Shown: positions 45,926 through 55,239, counted from the first letter of the stretch. The stretch: 64,000 nucleotides of DNA from Alteribacter populi (GCF_002352765.1 NZ_KZ293963.1:642368-706367); one strand, 5' to 3'. Program-made: numbers and translations. Notes: generated from the letters alone by a model not told the origin.

Positions 45926-46744
45926 TCAATAGGGACTCCACTTTACCTGTTTAGCCACTTCGAAGCGATGATGGACCTCTGGCCAATTTACGACTTCCCA
46001 CCATTGATCTATATAATCCTCTTTTTCAGTTTTATACTGCAAGTAATACGCATGCTCCCAGACGTCTAGTACGAGTAACGGAATCACATCCCATTGGCTC
46101 AAATAGTGATGGAGCTCTGCTGTTAGTATTTCCAGACGATGAGCGCGTGGAGCCCAAACGAGAATCACCCATCCAGGTGTTGGCAATTCCTCAGCTGCTG
46201 CAGTGAAATGGGAGCGAAACAATTGATAGCTGCCAAAATCACGCTCAATCATGGCTAGCAAGTCACCTTGAGGTTTACCGCCCCCATTCGGATCCATAAT
46301 CGTCCAGAAAATGGTATGCAAATAGTGGCCTGCTCCGTGAAAAGCAGCCTCTCTTTCCCAATGTGTAATTAAATCATAATTGTTATCTCTGCGTGCTTCC
46401 TCCATTTTTCTTTCTGCTTCATTCAATCCCTCGACGTAATTACGATGATGAACATCGTGATGGAGTTGCATAATTTCTTCGTCTATATGCGGTTCTAATG
46501 CATTATACGAATAAGGTAGCGGAGGTAATTGATGCTCTCCAGGTCTGACTTCTCCGTTTTCTCCTCTAAATACTGCTTCTTGGAGAATAAGCTTGCATTC
46601 ATGGTCCAATTCATCCACTAGTTTGAAAACAAGGGCTTGATCTGCTTTTTTAGACCCGCGCTCAACCTCTTTACGTAAAGTAGCGATTTGGTTTTCAAGA
46701 GCTGCTTCTAGTGAACGCTCGGAATGTTTAATTACCTCTTCCAT
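45926..46744 (-). CDS. sodF: Superoxide dismutase, Fe/Mn family with N-terminal extension
   Basis: 272 residues from the ATG at 46744. Metal ligands are in LHHDVHHRNYV, GAGHYLHTIFW and DVWEHAYYL. An N-terminal helical extension of about 75 residues is as in B. subtilis SodF. The ATG has no ribosome binding site. The frame stays open upstream for 17 more codons, with an amphipathic sequence TEWQEYIKAVKHWLDE, to an ATC at 46795 that lies 10 nt after GGAGG. Initiation at that AUC, giving 289 residues, is a real possibility. Confidence 0.88.
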   Translation of the reverse strand: MEEVIKHSERSLEAALENQIATLRKEVERGSKKADQALVFKLVDELDHECKLILQEAVFRGENGEVRPGEHQLPPLPYSYNALEPHIDEEIMQLHHDVHHRNYVEGLNEAERKMEEARRDNNYDLITHWEREAAFHGAGHYLHTIFWTIMDPNGGGKPQGDLLAMIERDFGSYQLFRSHFTAAAEELPTPGWVILVWAPRAHRLEILTAELHHYLSQWDVIPLLVLDVWEHAYYLQYKTEKEDYIDQWWEVVNWPEVHHRFEVAKQVKWSPY

Positions 46745-47100
46745 TTCATCTAGCCAGTGTTTAACAGCTTTTATATATTCTTGCCACTCAGTGATGGTAA
46801 CTTCACCTCCAAGATGTTTTAATGCACCCTATATATGTATGGATGCTACATTGACAATATGTCAATCTTTCAAATAAAACTTCTTCTGAACAGGCATCAT
46901 TAATAATTAGTGCTAGCTTTAGTCAAATGAAAACATACAATAATGTCCGTATATTCGCTTATATTTGTCGAATTCTCGATATCTTAGCTGTTTTCGCTAA
47001 TATATTTCTTATTATTGAGTGAAGTACTAAAAGAATGAAACCGTACACGATCGTTGTTAAGATATAAAAGACAAACATATTATTGATGTGGGGTGAACTG
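46745..47100. other. Divergent region between sodF and amidase genes
   Basis: Contains the probable 5' extension of sodF (46745-46795) and its ribosome binding site near 46805-46812. The remaining AT-rich part should carry two divergent promoters; none was clear. Confidence 0.4.
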
Positions 47101-48585
47101 ATGAATCTTGAAACTTTTTGCTTATTGGATGCAACGGATATGGCTGAACTCATAAAGAAAAAAGAAATCAAATCAAATGAACTTTTAGATCTTAGCTTTC
47201 AGCAACTGGAAAAAATGAACCCGTCTCTGAATGCGATCGTCCATACAAGATTTGAAAGAGCGTTTTCTGAAGCTCAGAATATGGAACATACTTCTACGTC
47301 TTTTATGGGAGTTCCGATGTTATTAAAAAACATTTCCCAATCAGTCAAAGGTGAGCCGATGACGGCCGGCTCAGCATTACTAAAAGAGAATGTGGCAAAA
47401 TTGGATTCCCACTTTGTCGCTAAACTTCGCGAAGGTGGGTCATTATTTATCGGTCATACGAATACTCCTGAGTTTGGCTTGAAAAATATTAGTGAGCCAG
47501 CTTACTATGGACCTACGCGCAATCCCTGGAACCTAGAGTACTCATCCGGTGGTTCAAGTGGGGGCTCAGCAGCCGCAGTGGCTGCGGGAATTGTACCGGT
47601 AGCTGGAGCTAGTGATGGCGGTGGCTCTATTCGAATCCCTGCATCGTTTACGGGGCTTGTCGGGTTGAAACCGACACGGGGGCGAACGCCAGTCGGACCA
47701 GGGGTTGGCAGACAGTGGCAAGGGGCAGCCATTGATTTTGTTTTAAGCCGTTCTGTCCGGGACAGCGCTGCGATGCTCGATCTTCTTCAAGTAGTCCAAC
47801 CTGAAGCAGCGTTTCAAACGCCTTTATTTCCTGGCAGCTACATAAATGAAATGAAAAAGCGTTGGAAAAAGCCGTTACGCATCGGGTTTAGCAAGAATTC
47901 ACCGGTCGGTACGCCCGTTTCCGAAGAAGCGAAACTAACAGTAGAAAAAACAATGAAGTGGCTTGAAGTCCAAGGACACTTTATAGAAGAAAAGGAACCT
48001 GATGTGAATGGTGTAGAACTGATGAGAAATTATTATCTCATGAATTGTGGAGAGATGGCAGCACTCATTGAGACTTTGGAGAAATCGTTAGGAAGAATAA
48101 TCACATCTGAAGATATAGAGATTGAATCATGGATGTTAAAGGAAGCGGGTCAATCAGTTACTGCTGCTGAATTTACTGCAAGTCTTGCTGCATGGGATAC
48201 AGCAGCTGCACAAATGGCAGATTATCATAAAACGTATGATTTGTTTATTACTCCTACAACAGCTTATCCAGCACCAAGGATTGGTGAATTAACTCATTCT
48301 GATAAACAGCAGGACCGTTTACAACAGGAAATAAGCAGTCTAGGAAAACACGAACAGCAACAACTGATCTATGAGATGTTTTTACCAAGTTTAACCTACA
48401 CCCCATTTACACAATTGGCAAACTTAACAGGACAACCAGCCATTTCCTTACCTGTTCATGTAACATCAGAAGGGCTTCCGATCGGTGTGCAAGTTATGGC
48501 TCCAAAAGGACGTGAAGATGTCTTATTAAAACTAGCTTTTCTTCTCGAACAATCAAATTTATGGGCGCAAAGAAAATGGGAATAG
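47101..48585 (+). CDS. Amidase signature family hydrolase
   Basis: 494 residues. The Ser-cisSer-Lys triad is visible: Lys in MLLKNISQS, Ser in SSGGSSGGSAAA, nucleophile region in SDGGGSIRIPASFTGLVGLKP. It hydrolyses amides in the cytoplasm; the exact substrate is unknown. The overall pattern resembles the 6-aminohexanoate-cyclic-dimer hydrolase group. ATG 47101 follows GGGGTGAA. Only 24 nt separate it from msrA, so the two are likely co-transcribed. Confidence 0.9.
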   Translation: MNLETFCLLDATDMAELIKKKEIKSNELLDLSFQQLEKMNPSLNAIVHTRFERAFSEAQNMEHTSTSFMGVPMLLKNISQSVKGEPMTAGSALLKENVAKLDSHFVAKLREGGSLFIGHTNTPEFGLKNISEPAYYGPTRNPWNLEYSSGGSSGGSAAAVAAGIVPVAGASDGGGSIRIPASFTGLVGLKPTRGRTPVGPGVGRQWQGAAIDFVLSRSVRDSAAMLDLLQVVQPEAAFQTPLFPGSYINEMKKRWKKPLRIGFSKNSPVGTPVSEEAKLTVEKTMKWLEVQGHFIEEKEPDVNGVELMRNYYLMNCGEMAALIETLEKSLGRIITSEDIEIESWMLKEAGQSVTAAEFTASLAAWDTAAAQMADYHKTYDLFITPTTAYPAPRIGELTHSDKQQDRLQQEISSLGKHEQQQLIYEMFLPSLTYTPFTQLANLTGQPAISLPVHVTSEGLPIGVQVMAPKGREDVLLKLAFLLEQSNLWAQRKWE

Positions 48586-48609
48586 TAAGGGTTGAGGGGG
48601 GAGAAGAAT

Positions 48610-49248
48610 ATGATGGATGAAAAAAGACTCGAGACAGCAACTTTTGGCATGGGCTGATTCTGGGGCCCCGATGCCCGGTTCGGTCATCTACAAGGTATAA
48701 AAAGAACGCGTGTAGGTTATTCAGGAGGAACAACTGTGGACCCTACGTATCGTAACATGAGCGATCATACAGAAACAATCCAGCTCGACTACGATCCTTT
48801 AACGATTTCATATGAAGAGCTATTGGACGAGTTTTGGAGCAATCACCGCGCAGTACAGCATGGTTATGGTGGCAGACAATACATGTCGTTACTTTTATTT
48901 CATCATGAAAAGCAAAAAACAATTGCCAAGAACGTAAAAAACAACTGGGAAAAACAATTGAAGGTAAAGATTGAAACTGAAATTTCCCCGTATTCAATGT
49001 TTTTTATCGCTGAAGATTACCATCAGAAGTATTATTTAAAGCGACGACCGTCTACGGTTGAGACTTTGTCTCCACTCTTTCCAACACACGAAGCGCTCAT
49101 CCATTCAACATTAGCAGCCCGATTAAATGGATTTGTTAAAGGATTTGGAACGTTATTAGCAATTAAAAAAGAGATCGAAGAAATGGAAAATTTAAGTCCT
49201 GACAAGAAAACAAAGATGATTGACGTGATGAGCGCAATAAAATGGTGA
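48610..49248 (+). CDS. msrA: Peptide-methionine (S)-S-oxide reductase, candidate selenoprotein (UGA at catalytic Cys)
   Basis: 212 residues if the TGA at 48655-48657 is read through. The sequence is ATFGMG-[TGA]-FWGPDARFG; MsrA has GCFWG here, so UGA replaces the catalytic cysteine. The frame is open on both sides. YSGGTTVDPTYRNMSDHTE, EDYHQKYYL and the C-terminal region are intact MsrA features. GAGGGGGG is 8 nt before ATG 48610 (second ATG 48613). No other cysteine occurs in the protein, so it would have no resolving Cys. A hairpin starts 12 nt after the UGA. Sec insertion is inferred; a nonsense mutation in a Cys codon is the alternative. Confidence 0.85.
48670..48688 (+). promoter_or_regulatory. 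Candidate bacterial SECIS hairpin
   Basis: GATG/CATC (4 bp), a C-T mismatch, then CCG/CGG (3 bp) closing a GTT loop. The loop starts 20 nt after the UGA, within the distance range of known bacterial SECIS elements. Alternative local pairings exist (for example CCGA/TCGG). Confidence 0.4.
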
Positions 49249-49390
49249 AGAAGTAACCATAATTTTTGCGCTCTTTTTTACCTTTAGTTCAATACACTTT
49301 TCTGAATTTCCCTGTGAAAAAAGTTTCTAAAGAAATAATAGCAGTTCGGAAAAATTATTCTGGCTTGCTTTTTTAGCACTAAATAAAGGG

Positions 49391-49396
49391 TATAAT
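49391..49396 (+). promoter_or_regulatory. -10 element upstream of M42 peptidase
   Basis: Consensus TATAAT, 33 nt before the start codon. The -35 is poor (TTGCTT at 20-nt spacing or GCTTTT at 18). Confidence 0.4.
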
Positions 49397-49428
49397 ATAG
49401 CATAAAACAGGATAGGGGGAAGTAAGCA

Positions 49429-50505
49429 ATGGAACAACTACTCAAACAATTAACGACATTGCACGGGCCTTGTGGCTATGAACAGCCTGTCAGTAAATGG
49501 GTGAGAGAAACAGTGAAACCGCTCGTTGACGAGGTCACCGTAGATGCATTAGGCAACGTTATCGCAACAAAAAAGGGAAGTAAATCAGGACCAACAATGA
49601 TCATGACAGCTCATATGGATGAAGTCGGCTTTATCGTAAAAAAAATTGAATCAAGTGGACTGATCCGCTTTGAAAAATTAGGTGGTCATGATGACCGCAT
49701 CCTCCTAACTCAAAAGGTGCAAATTCGTACAAAGAAAGGGCTCCTTACCGGGGTTATTGGAAGTATTTCTGCCCATTTCGCAAAATTTGATGATGCCAGT
49801 CGAGTCCGAAATCACCGCCAATTGTACATCGATGTGGGTGCCAAAAGTAAACAGGACGCCACCGAATTGGGTGTGGAACCTGGTTGTCCAATCACCTGGG
49901 CTCCTGATATGGATTACCTTGGAAATCAAACCACAGGCCGATTCGTCGGAACAGGCTTTGATGATAGGGCGGGCTGCGCTGTCTTGATCAAAACCTTACA
50001 AGAGTTAGAAAATACACCCTTTGCCGGGAAGTTGACAGCCATTTTTACTGTTCAGGAAGAGGTGGGCTTAAGAGGTGCACAAGTGGCTGCATCTCAAACA
50101 CATGCTGATGTCGCCATCGCGATTGATACGACAGCTGTGAGTGATACGCCCGAGGAAACGATGGATGATACGCTTGCAATTGGAAATGGAACAGGAATTA
50201 AAGTTATTGATTTTAGCTTAATCTCACATCCAGCAGTGAAAGATCATCTCACCCAATTAGCCGATGAAAAACAGATTACATACCAGATGGAAATTTTCCC
50301 CGGGATTGGGACAGACGGAGGAGCGATGACCCTAGAGAATCACGGCATTCCAACAGGTGTACTGTCGATCCCCTCACGCTACGCCCACTCACCAGTTGAA
50401 GTCATTGATATGACCGACTTGACAGCAACAAAAAATCTACTCAAAGCTTTTATTTTATCCTTAAACGAAAAATCAGTGTTTTCATTTATTGAAGAAGAGG
50501 AATAG
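49429..50505 (+). CDS. M42 family metallo-aminopeptidase
   Basis: 358 residues. Metal site residues are in TAHMDEVGF, the GFDDRAG block, EEVGLRGA and the final SIPSRYAHSPVEV. Family members form large tetrahedral cytoplasmic complexes that trim peptides or act as glutamyl aminopeptidases or cellulases' relatives. ATG after ATAGGGGGA. Three successive hairpins follow. Confidence 0.9.
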   Translation: MEQLLKQLTTLHGPCGYEQPVSKWVRETVKPLVDEVTVDALGNVIATKKGSKSGPTMIMTAHMDEVGFIVKKIESSGLIRFEKLGGHDDRILLTQKVQIRTKKGLLTGVIGSISAHFAKFDDASRVRNHRQLYIDVGAKSKQDATELGVEPGCPITWAPDMDYLGNQTTGRFVGTGFDDRAGCAVLIKTLQELENTPFAGKLTAIFTVQEEVGLRGAQVAASQTHADVAIAIDTTAVSDTPEETMDDTLAIGNGTGIKVIDFSLISHPAVKDHLTQLADEKQITYQMEIFPGIGTDGGAMTLENHGIPTGVLSIPSRYAHSPVEVIDMTDLTATKNLLKAFILSLNEKSVFSFIEEEE

Positions 50506-50511
50506 ATTACT

Positions 50512-50539
50512 GCCATCCCTAAAAGGGGTGGCCTTTTTT
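50512..50539 (+). terminator. Intrinsic terminator of M42 peptidase gene
   Basis: Nine-bp stem GCCATCCCT/AGGGGTGGC (one G-T pair), loop AAA, six T. Confidence 0.9.
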
Positions 50540-50589
50540 GGTGAAATGAAAACCCTAGGGCTAGCTAGGGTTTTCATTTCACCAAAAAA
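50534..50589. terminator. Long perfect inverted repeat, bidirectional terminator
   Basis: Two perfectly complementary arms of 25 nt (50534-50558 and 50565-50589) with a 6-nt loop; A/T runs at the outer ends give U tails in both directions. Confidence 0.85.
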
Positions 50590-50624
50590 ATCGAGTGTAA
50601 AACCTACGCGATTTCACACTCGAT
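50590..50624 (-). terminator. Hairpin at 3' end of oligopeptide-binding gene
   Basis: ATCGAGTGT pairs with ACACTCGAT; on the minus strand a T run follows, so it can terminate the substrate-binding protein transcript. Confidence 0.75.
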
Positions 50625-50632
50625 CACCCTGT

Positions 50633-52234
50633 TTATTGAATCGTCACATTTTGCAATTGATAGAGACCATTTTCATACATATCAAACCCTTGTACATCAT
50701 CGCTCACACCTGTTAAATAGGCAGGGTGGTAGAGATAAAGCATGGGTGCTTCCTCAATAAGCAATTCAGTAGCCTCCTCGTATATCGCCAACCGTTCATC
50801 CTCATCGCCTTCCATTCTCGCCTTTTCCAGGAGTTCATCTATTTCATCATTCTCAATAAATGTTCTGTTACCCGCAACTCCCACATTATCAGAATGATAG
50901 AGCATGGACATTGGGTAGTCCGCATCACCAGTTGCAGCCGAAAGACCTAGGATAAACATGTCATGTTCAGCTGTAGCGGTTCTATCCAAATATGCCCCCC
51001 ACTCAAAGACCTCAATTTCAACATTGACACCAATGTCACCTAACTGAGACTGAACAACCTCAGCTATATCTTCGCGTTCACGGCTATCATTAGTCCAGAT
51101 CGTTGTTTCAAAACCATCTTCATAACCTGCCTCTACTAGAAGCTCTTTTGCTTTTTCAGGATCATATTCTAACGGAGATACATTGTCACTATATCCGAAC
51201 ACACCTTCACTTACTGGACCGATCGCTTCAACACCGGTGCCTTCTAAAATACCGTCCATAATCCCTTGTTTGTTAACCGCCATAGTAAGCGCTTGGCGCA
51301 CTTTCTTATTGTCGAATGGTTCTTTTTGTGTATTAAATCCGATATAAGAAATACTTACACTTTGGTTTTCATGGACATGAACACCAGGTGAATTTTCCAC
51401 GCGATCAACGTCACTTGGTGTTACAGGGGCAATAATATGCGCAGAACCAGATTCAAGTTCACCGACACGTGTCAGGTCCTCAGGTACAACCTTAAAGGCT
51501 ACTTGGTCCACTTTCGCATTTTCTCCCCAATAATTTTCAAACTGTGTTAAAACGATTTCATTACCAGAGTCCCACGATTCAAATTCAAAATAGCCTGTAC
51601 CAGTTGGGTTTTGGCTAATATAATGACCCGGCTGCTCACCATCTTTCATAGCTTCATAATCAGCATCAATAGCCTCTTTACTAACCATGTTGCTTCCCAT
51701 ATGTGCTAAATGAGCAGGGAGGGGGGCGTATGGGTAGTCTGTTATAATTTGGACGGTATAGTTATCAACAACGTTAATTTCATCAATGACTTCAAAAAGA
51801 AACGAATTTGGAGAAGCAACTTCTTCGTCTAGGACACGATCAAGATTTGCTTTCACTACTTCTGCATTAAAGTCAGATCCGTCATGAAATGCGACACCCT
51901 CTTGAAGCTTGAATTCCCATACGTTTTCTTCAACCATGTCCCATTCTGTAGCAAGGTTTGGTTGCAGCTCCATGTTTTCATCGTGAACCAAAAGTGTTTC
52001 ATAAATATTATAATGGATATTCCAAGAGGGAACGTCATTAGAATTATGAGGATCTAATGTACTAGCATCAGATAGAACACTTATTTCTAAGTTACCACCT
52101 TCTTGTCCCCGTTCTTCTTCATTCACAGCGTCACTCGTTGTTTCTCCTACTTCAGGCTCACTCGCACACCCAACAACAACTACCGACAGTGTCATCGATA
52201 AGATAACACCTTTCAACCCTTTACTCCTTAACAT
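50633..52234 (-). CDS. ABC transporter substrate-binding lipoprotein, peptide/glutathione type
   Basis: 533 residues. A signal peptide with lipobox VVVVGC is lipidated at Cys23. Family 5 binding-protein features are LDPHNSNDVPS, NIYETLLVHD, GVAFHDGSDF and YIGFNTQKEPFDNKKVRQAL. It captures di/oligopeptides, glutathione or a similar ligand outside the membrane. No permease or ATPase genes are adjacent, so it is an orphan that must use a transporter encoded elsewhere. The mature protein is strongly acidic. Confidence 0.9.
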   Translation of the reverse strand: MLRSKGLKGVILSMTLSVVVVGCASEPEVGETTSDAVNEEERGQEGGNLEISVLSDASTLDPHNSNDVPSWNIHYNIYETLLVHDENMELQPNLATEWDMVEENVWEFKLQEGVAFHDGSDFNAEVVKANLDRVLDEEVASPNSFLFEVIDEINVVDNYTVQIITDYPYAPLPAHLAHMGSNMVSKEAIDADYEAMKDGEQPGHYISQNPTGTGYFEFESWDSGNEIVLTQFENYWGENAKVDQVAFKVVPEDLTRVGELESGSAHIIAPVTPSDVDRVENSPGVHVHENQSVSISYIGFNTQKEPFDNKKVRQALTMAVNKQGIMDGILEGTGVEAIGPVSEGVFGYSDNVSPLEYDPEKAKELLVEAGYEDGFETTIWTNDSREREDIAEVVQSQLGDIGVNVEIEVFEWGAYLDRTATAEHDMFILGLSAATGDADYPMSMLYHSDNVGVAGNRTFIENDEIDELLEKARMEGDEDERLAIYEEATELLIEEAPMLYLYHPAYLTGVSDDVQGFDMYENGLYQLQNVTIQ

Positions 52235-52840
52235 ACAAAGACCTCCCGACTGATATATGTAATTTTCTTACTTTTACAATGAACAGTGTGTAAAAGTACG
52301 GAACCTATCATTTTATACATCACAATTTCAGATAAATCAGAATGTACAAAATGTTATATATAAAATTACTGTACTTTGTAAAAGTTGTAAAGAGTTAAAA
52401 TATATTAAAATTATTTCTGATAATAATTCACAGGAAAAAGGTGCTTTAAAAGCCAGTATTATCGGGGGAGTAAAAACAAGTATTATTTTTATTTTTTTGG
52501 AAATACCATGTTTTGTGATGAAAAAAGGGCCTAAAACGAGGGGAAAAAACGTTAGAAGCTTTTAGAAAAAAGATTAATACAAAGTGCCCGCCCCGTAATC
52601 AGATAGCCATTTAACCCTTATATTGAAATAATTATGGATGTTCATAGATCTTTCTAATGAAAATACAGAAAACAACCTCTCTGAATGGAAAAATATTGAG
52701 GCTTCTTTTAAATGTGGGCGTAACCAATGATTGAGCAGTTTATTTGTGATTGAGATTTTCAAGTGGTATGATTCTTTTTATTCATTTAGTTTGGCGATTA
52801 CCTTTCCAAGTAAGATATTGGTGAAAGGGGGGAACTCCTC
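52235..52840. other. 606-bp divergent intergenic region
   Basis: Very AT-rich. No coding frame with a plausible ribosome binding site. Both divergent promoters must lie here but no clear pair of -35/-10 elements was recognised. Confidence 0.35.
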
Positions 52841-53848
52841 ATGAAGCTCAGCATTTTAGACCAATCACCCATATCATCAGGGAGCACGGCAAGAGAGGCG
52901 CTACTGGAATCCATGAAACTTGCACAAGCTGCTGAAAAATTAGGCTATACCCGCTACTGGGTTGCTGAACATCATGATTATTCCGGACTTGCCAGTTCAG
53001 CCCCAGAAGTACTGCTAAGCTATATTGGCGCTCATACGAATAATATTCGGATCGGGTCTGGTGCTGTGTTACTACCGCACTACAAACCCTATAAAGTAGC
53101 GGAAACATACAATATGCTTGCGACGTTATTTCCTGAGCGGATTGATTTAGGGATCGGCCGGGCACCTGGTGGATCTGCTGAAGCGACGATGGCGTTGTCT
53201 GATAACTTTTTAGAAAAAGTTCGCAATATGCCCGAATCGACGGAAGAGCTTATCCGCTTTTTAACGAATGACTTTCCATCTGGTCATATGTATGCCAAGG
53301 TTTATGCCTCTCCACTCCCACCTGCCACTCCTGAACCTTGGATTCTCGGTACGAGTGAAAAGAGTGCAATTCTTGCAGCAAAAAACGGCGCTGCTTATGC
53401 GTTCGGGCAGTTTATGAGTGAGGTAGATGGAAAAAGTATAATGAAAGCATATATTGAAAACTTCCAGCCAAGCAAGTTGTTAGCACGTCCTAAATCGATA
53501 ATCGCTGTTTCTGTTATTTGTGCACAAACGACTGAATACGCAGAAGAGCTTGCGTTAAGCGTTCTCGTGTGGCACATACTATCGGCAAAAGGGGAAGCTG
53601 ACCAAGGTATTCCTTCAATAAATGAAGCGATCCAATACTCCCCTACTGCAGACGAGAAAAAAGAGTTAGAAAAAAAGAAGAATAAAATGGTCATCGGCAA
53701 TCCACAAGATGTAAAACAACAGCTCGTGTCGTTACAAGCCGTCTATCAAGTTGATGAAATTATGATCGTGACGAATACGCATTCTTATGAAGCAAGATTG
53801 AAATCATTTAAATTAATTGCAAATGAACTTTTATTTGAACATAGTTAA
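52841..53848 (+). CDS. LLM class flavin-dependent oxidoreductase, copy 1
   Basis: 335 residues, luciferase-like monooxygenase fold. Conserved blocks are the start ILDQSPIS, RYWVAEHHDYSGLASSAPEV, IRIGSGAVLLPHY, ERIDLGIGRAPGG and LGTSEKSA. Uses reduced flavin and oxygen; the substrate is unknown for this subgroup (MsnO8-like). ATG after AAAGGGGGG. Ends 28 nt before a second copy of the same length. Confidence 0.88.
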   Translation: MKLSILDQSPISSGSTAREALLESMKLAQAAEKLGYTRYWVAEHHDYSGLASSAPEVLLSYIGAHTNNIRIGSGAVLLPHYKPYKVAETYNMLATLFPERIDLGIGRAPGGSAEATMALSDNFLEKVRNMPESTEELIRFLTNDFPSGHMYAKVYASPLPPATPEPWILGTSEKSAILAAKNGAAYAFGQFMSEVDGKSIMKAYIENFQPSKLLARPKSIIAVSVICAQTTEYAEELALSVLVWHILSAKGEADQGIPSINEAIQYSPTADEKKELEKKKNKMVIGNPQDVKQQLVSLQAVYQVDEIMIVTNTHSYEARLKSFKLIANELLFEHS

Positions 53849-53876
53849 AATTTACGATATTGGAGGATTTATATAA

Positions 53877-54884
53877 ATGTCCCAGAAGCAACTTAGTGAT
53901 ATAAAAATGTCTGTCTTGGATCTTGCTCCCGTATTAATTGATCGTACGCCTGCAGAGTCATTTAGAAATACACTCGACCTCGCCCAACATGTAGAGAAGT
54001 GGGGATTTCATCGTTACTGGCTCGCAGAACACCACAACATGCCGGGAATTGCCAGCTCGGCTACCTCGGTCGTTATTGGTCATGTAGCAGCTGGTACATC
54101 AACGATCCGTGTAGGTTCAGGAGGAATTATGTTACCTAATCATGCGCCTCTGATGATTGCCGAGCAGTTTGGCACGTTGGAGTCAATGCACCCAGGCCGG
54201 ATTGATCTCGGTTTAGGTCGTGCCCCGGGAACAGACCACCAAACGACTCGAGCTCTGCGTAGGGATATGCGAAGTGATGGTGAAGATTTCCCGCAACAGC
54301 TTGACGAACTAAGATCGTACCTAAACCCTGCCAATACAGGTACACGGGTAAGGGCTGTTCCGGGTGAAGGATTAGACATTCCAATATGGCTATTAGGGTC
54401 CAGCGGATTCAGTGCACGACTTGCGGCTCAACTCGGACTTCCCTTTGCCTTTGCGAGTCACTTCTCACCAGCAAACACGATTCCAGCTCTGGAACTTTAT
54501 CGTAACCATTTTCAACCTTCAGAAGTTCTGGATGAACCCTATGCGATGGTTGGAGCCAATGTTGTCGCAGCTGAAACAGAGGAGGAAGCGAGCTGGCTTG
54601 CCACTTCCCAACAACAGCAATTTCTAGAGTTAGTCCGAGGCCACCCTGGCCCACTTAAGCCACCTGTAGAAGATATGGACATGATTTGGAGCCCACATGA
54701 AAAAGCAGCGATTGACCAACAGCTTGGATCATCGATTACCGGAAACGCGGATACAGTAAAAGAAGAACTCCAAGCGTTTCTAGACAAAACTCAGGCAGAT
54801 GAAATCATCGTTAATAGCCAGATTTATAGTCATAATGCTCGTTTAAAATCTTTTGAGATTGTAAGCAAAATTATAAAAGGATAA
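53877..54884 (+). CDS. LLM class flavin-dependent oxidoreductase, copy 2
   Basis: 335 residues, paralogue of the preceding gene in the same order of motifs: VLDLAPV, RYWLAEHHNMPGIASSATSV, IRVGSGGIMLPNH, GRIDLGLGRAPGT and LGSSGFSARLA. The divergence between the two is large, so the duplication is old or the pair came together. GGAGG 12 nt before the ATG; same operon. It ends just before repeat C. Confidence 0.88.
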   Translation: MSQKQLSDIKMSVLDLAPVLIDRTPAESFRNTLDLAQHVEKWGFHRYWLAEHHNMPGIASSATSVVIGHVAAGTSTIRVGSGGIMLPNHAPLMIAEQFGTLESMHPGRIDLGLGRAPGTDHQTTRALRRDMRSDGEDFPQQLDELRSYLNPANTGTRVRAVPGEGLDIPIWLLGSSGFSARLAAQLGLPFAFASHFSPANTIPALELYRNHFQPSEVLDEPYAMVGANVVAAETEEEASWLATSQQQQFLELVRGHPGPLKPPVEDMDMIWSPHEKAAIDQQLGSSITGNADTVKEELQAFLDKTQADEIIVNSQIYSHNARLKSFEIVSKIIKG

Positions 54885-54977
54885 ATCGGAATTAGAGGGT
54901 GATTTACAACCCGTTTTTAATAAAGGTTCTTTTCGCATAGATTGTTGTTTTTTATTGATAAATCGAAGGAGCGAAAG

Positions 54978-55102
54978 GCGGCGACTCCCTGCAGGAAAAG
55001 CAACAATGGTTTTCTTGCGACGAGGAACCGCAGGAGCAGCTGAAGACCCCGCAGGGTGAGTTTCCCGAGGAGGCTTAAGCGTTGCCCGCGGCATAGAAGA
55101 AA
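54978..55102 (+). repeat. Intergenic repeat C, copy 2
   Basis: GCGGCGACTCCCT through GCAACAATGG, GACGAGGAACCGCAGGAGCAG, GAAGACCCCGCAG and GAGGAGGCTTAAGCGTTGCCC, closely matching 26557-26688 and clearly more GC-rich than its surroundings. Confidence 0.75.
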
Positions 55103-55239
55103 CCGTGAATCCGAACGAAGTGAAGGAAGAACGGATGTCGCACTTGTGCCCTGGGGTGAAAGCCAAGTTTTTTTTAAATAGCTAGTGTATAGGTTCTCTT
55201 CATAAAAACCACACTAAGTTCAAAAAGGTGTGTATTTAT

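Noticed and set aside
48736..49248. Short MsrA-like gene starting at GTG 48736
   Set aside because: This start lacks a proper ribosome binding site in the right place and would remove the active site; the frame continues upstream across the TGA to a well-placed ATG.
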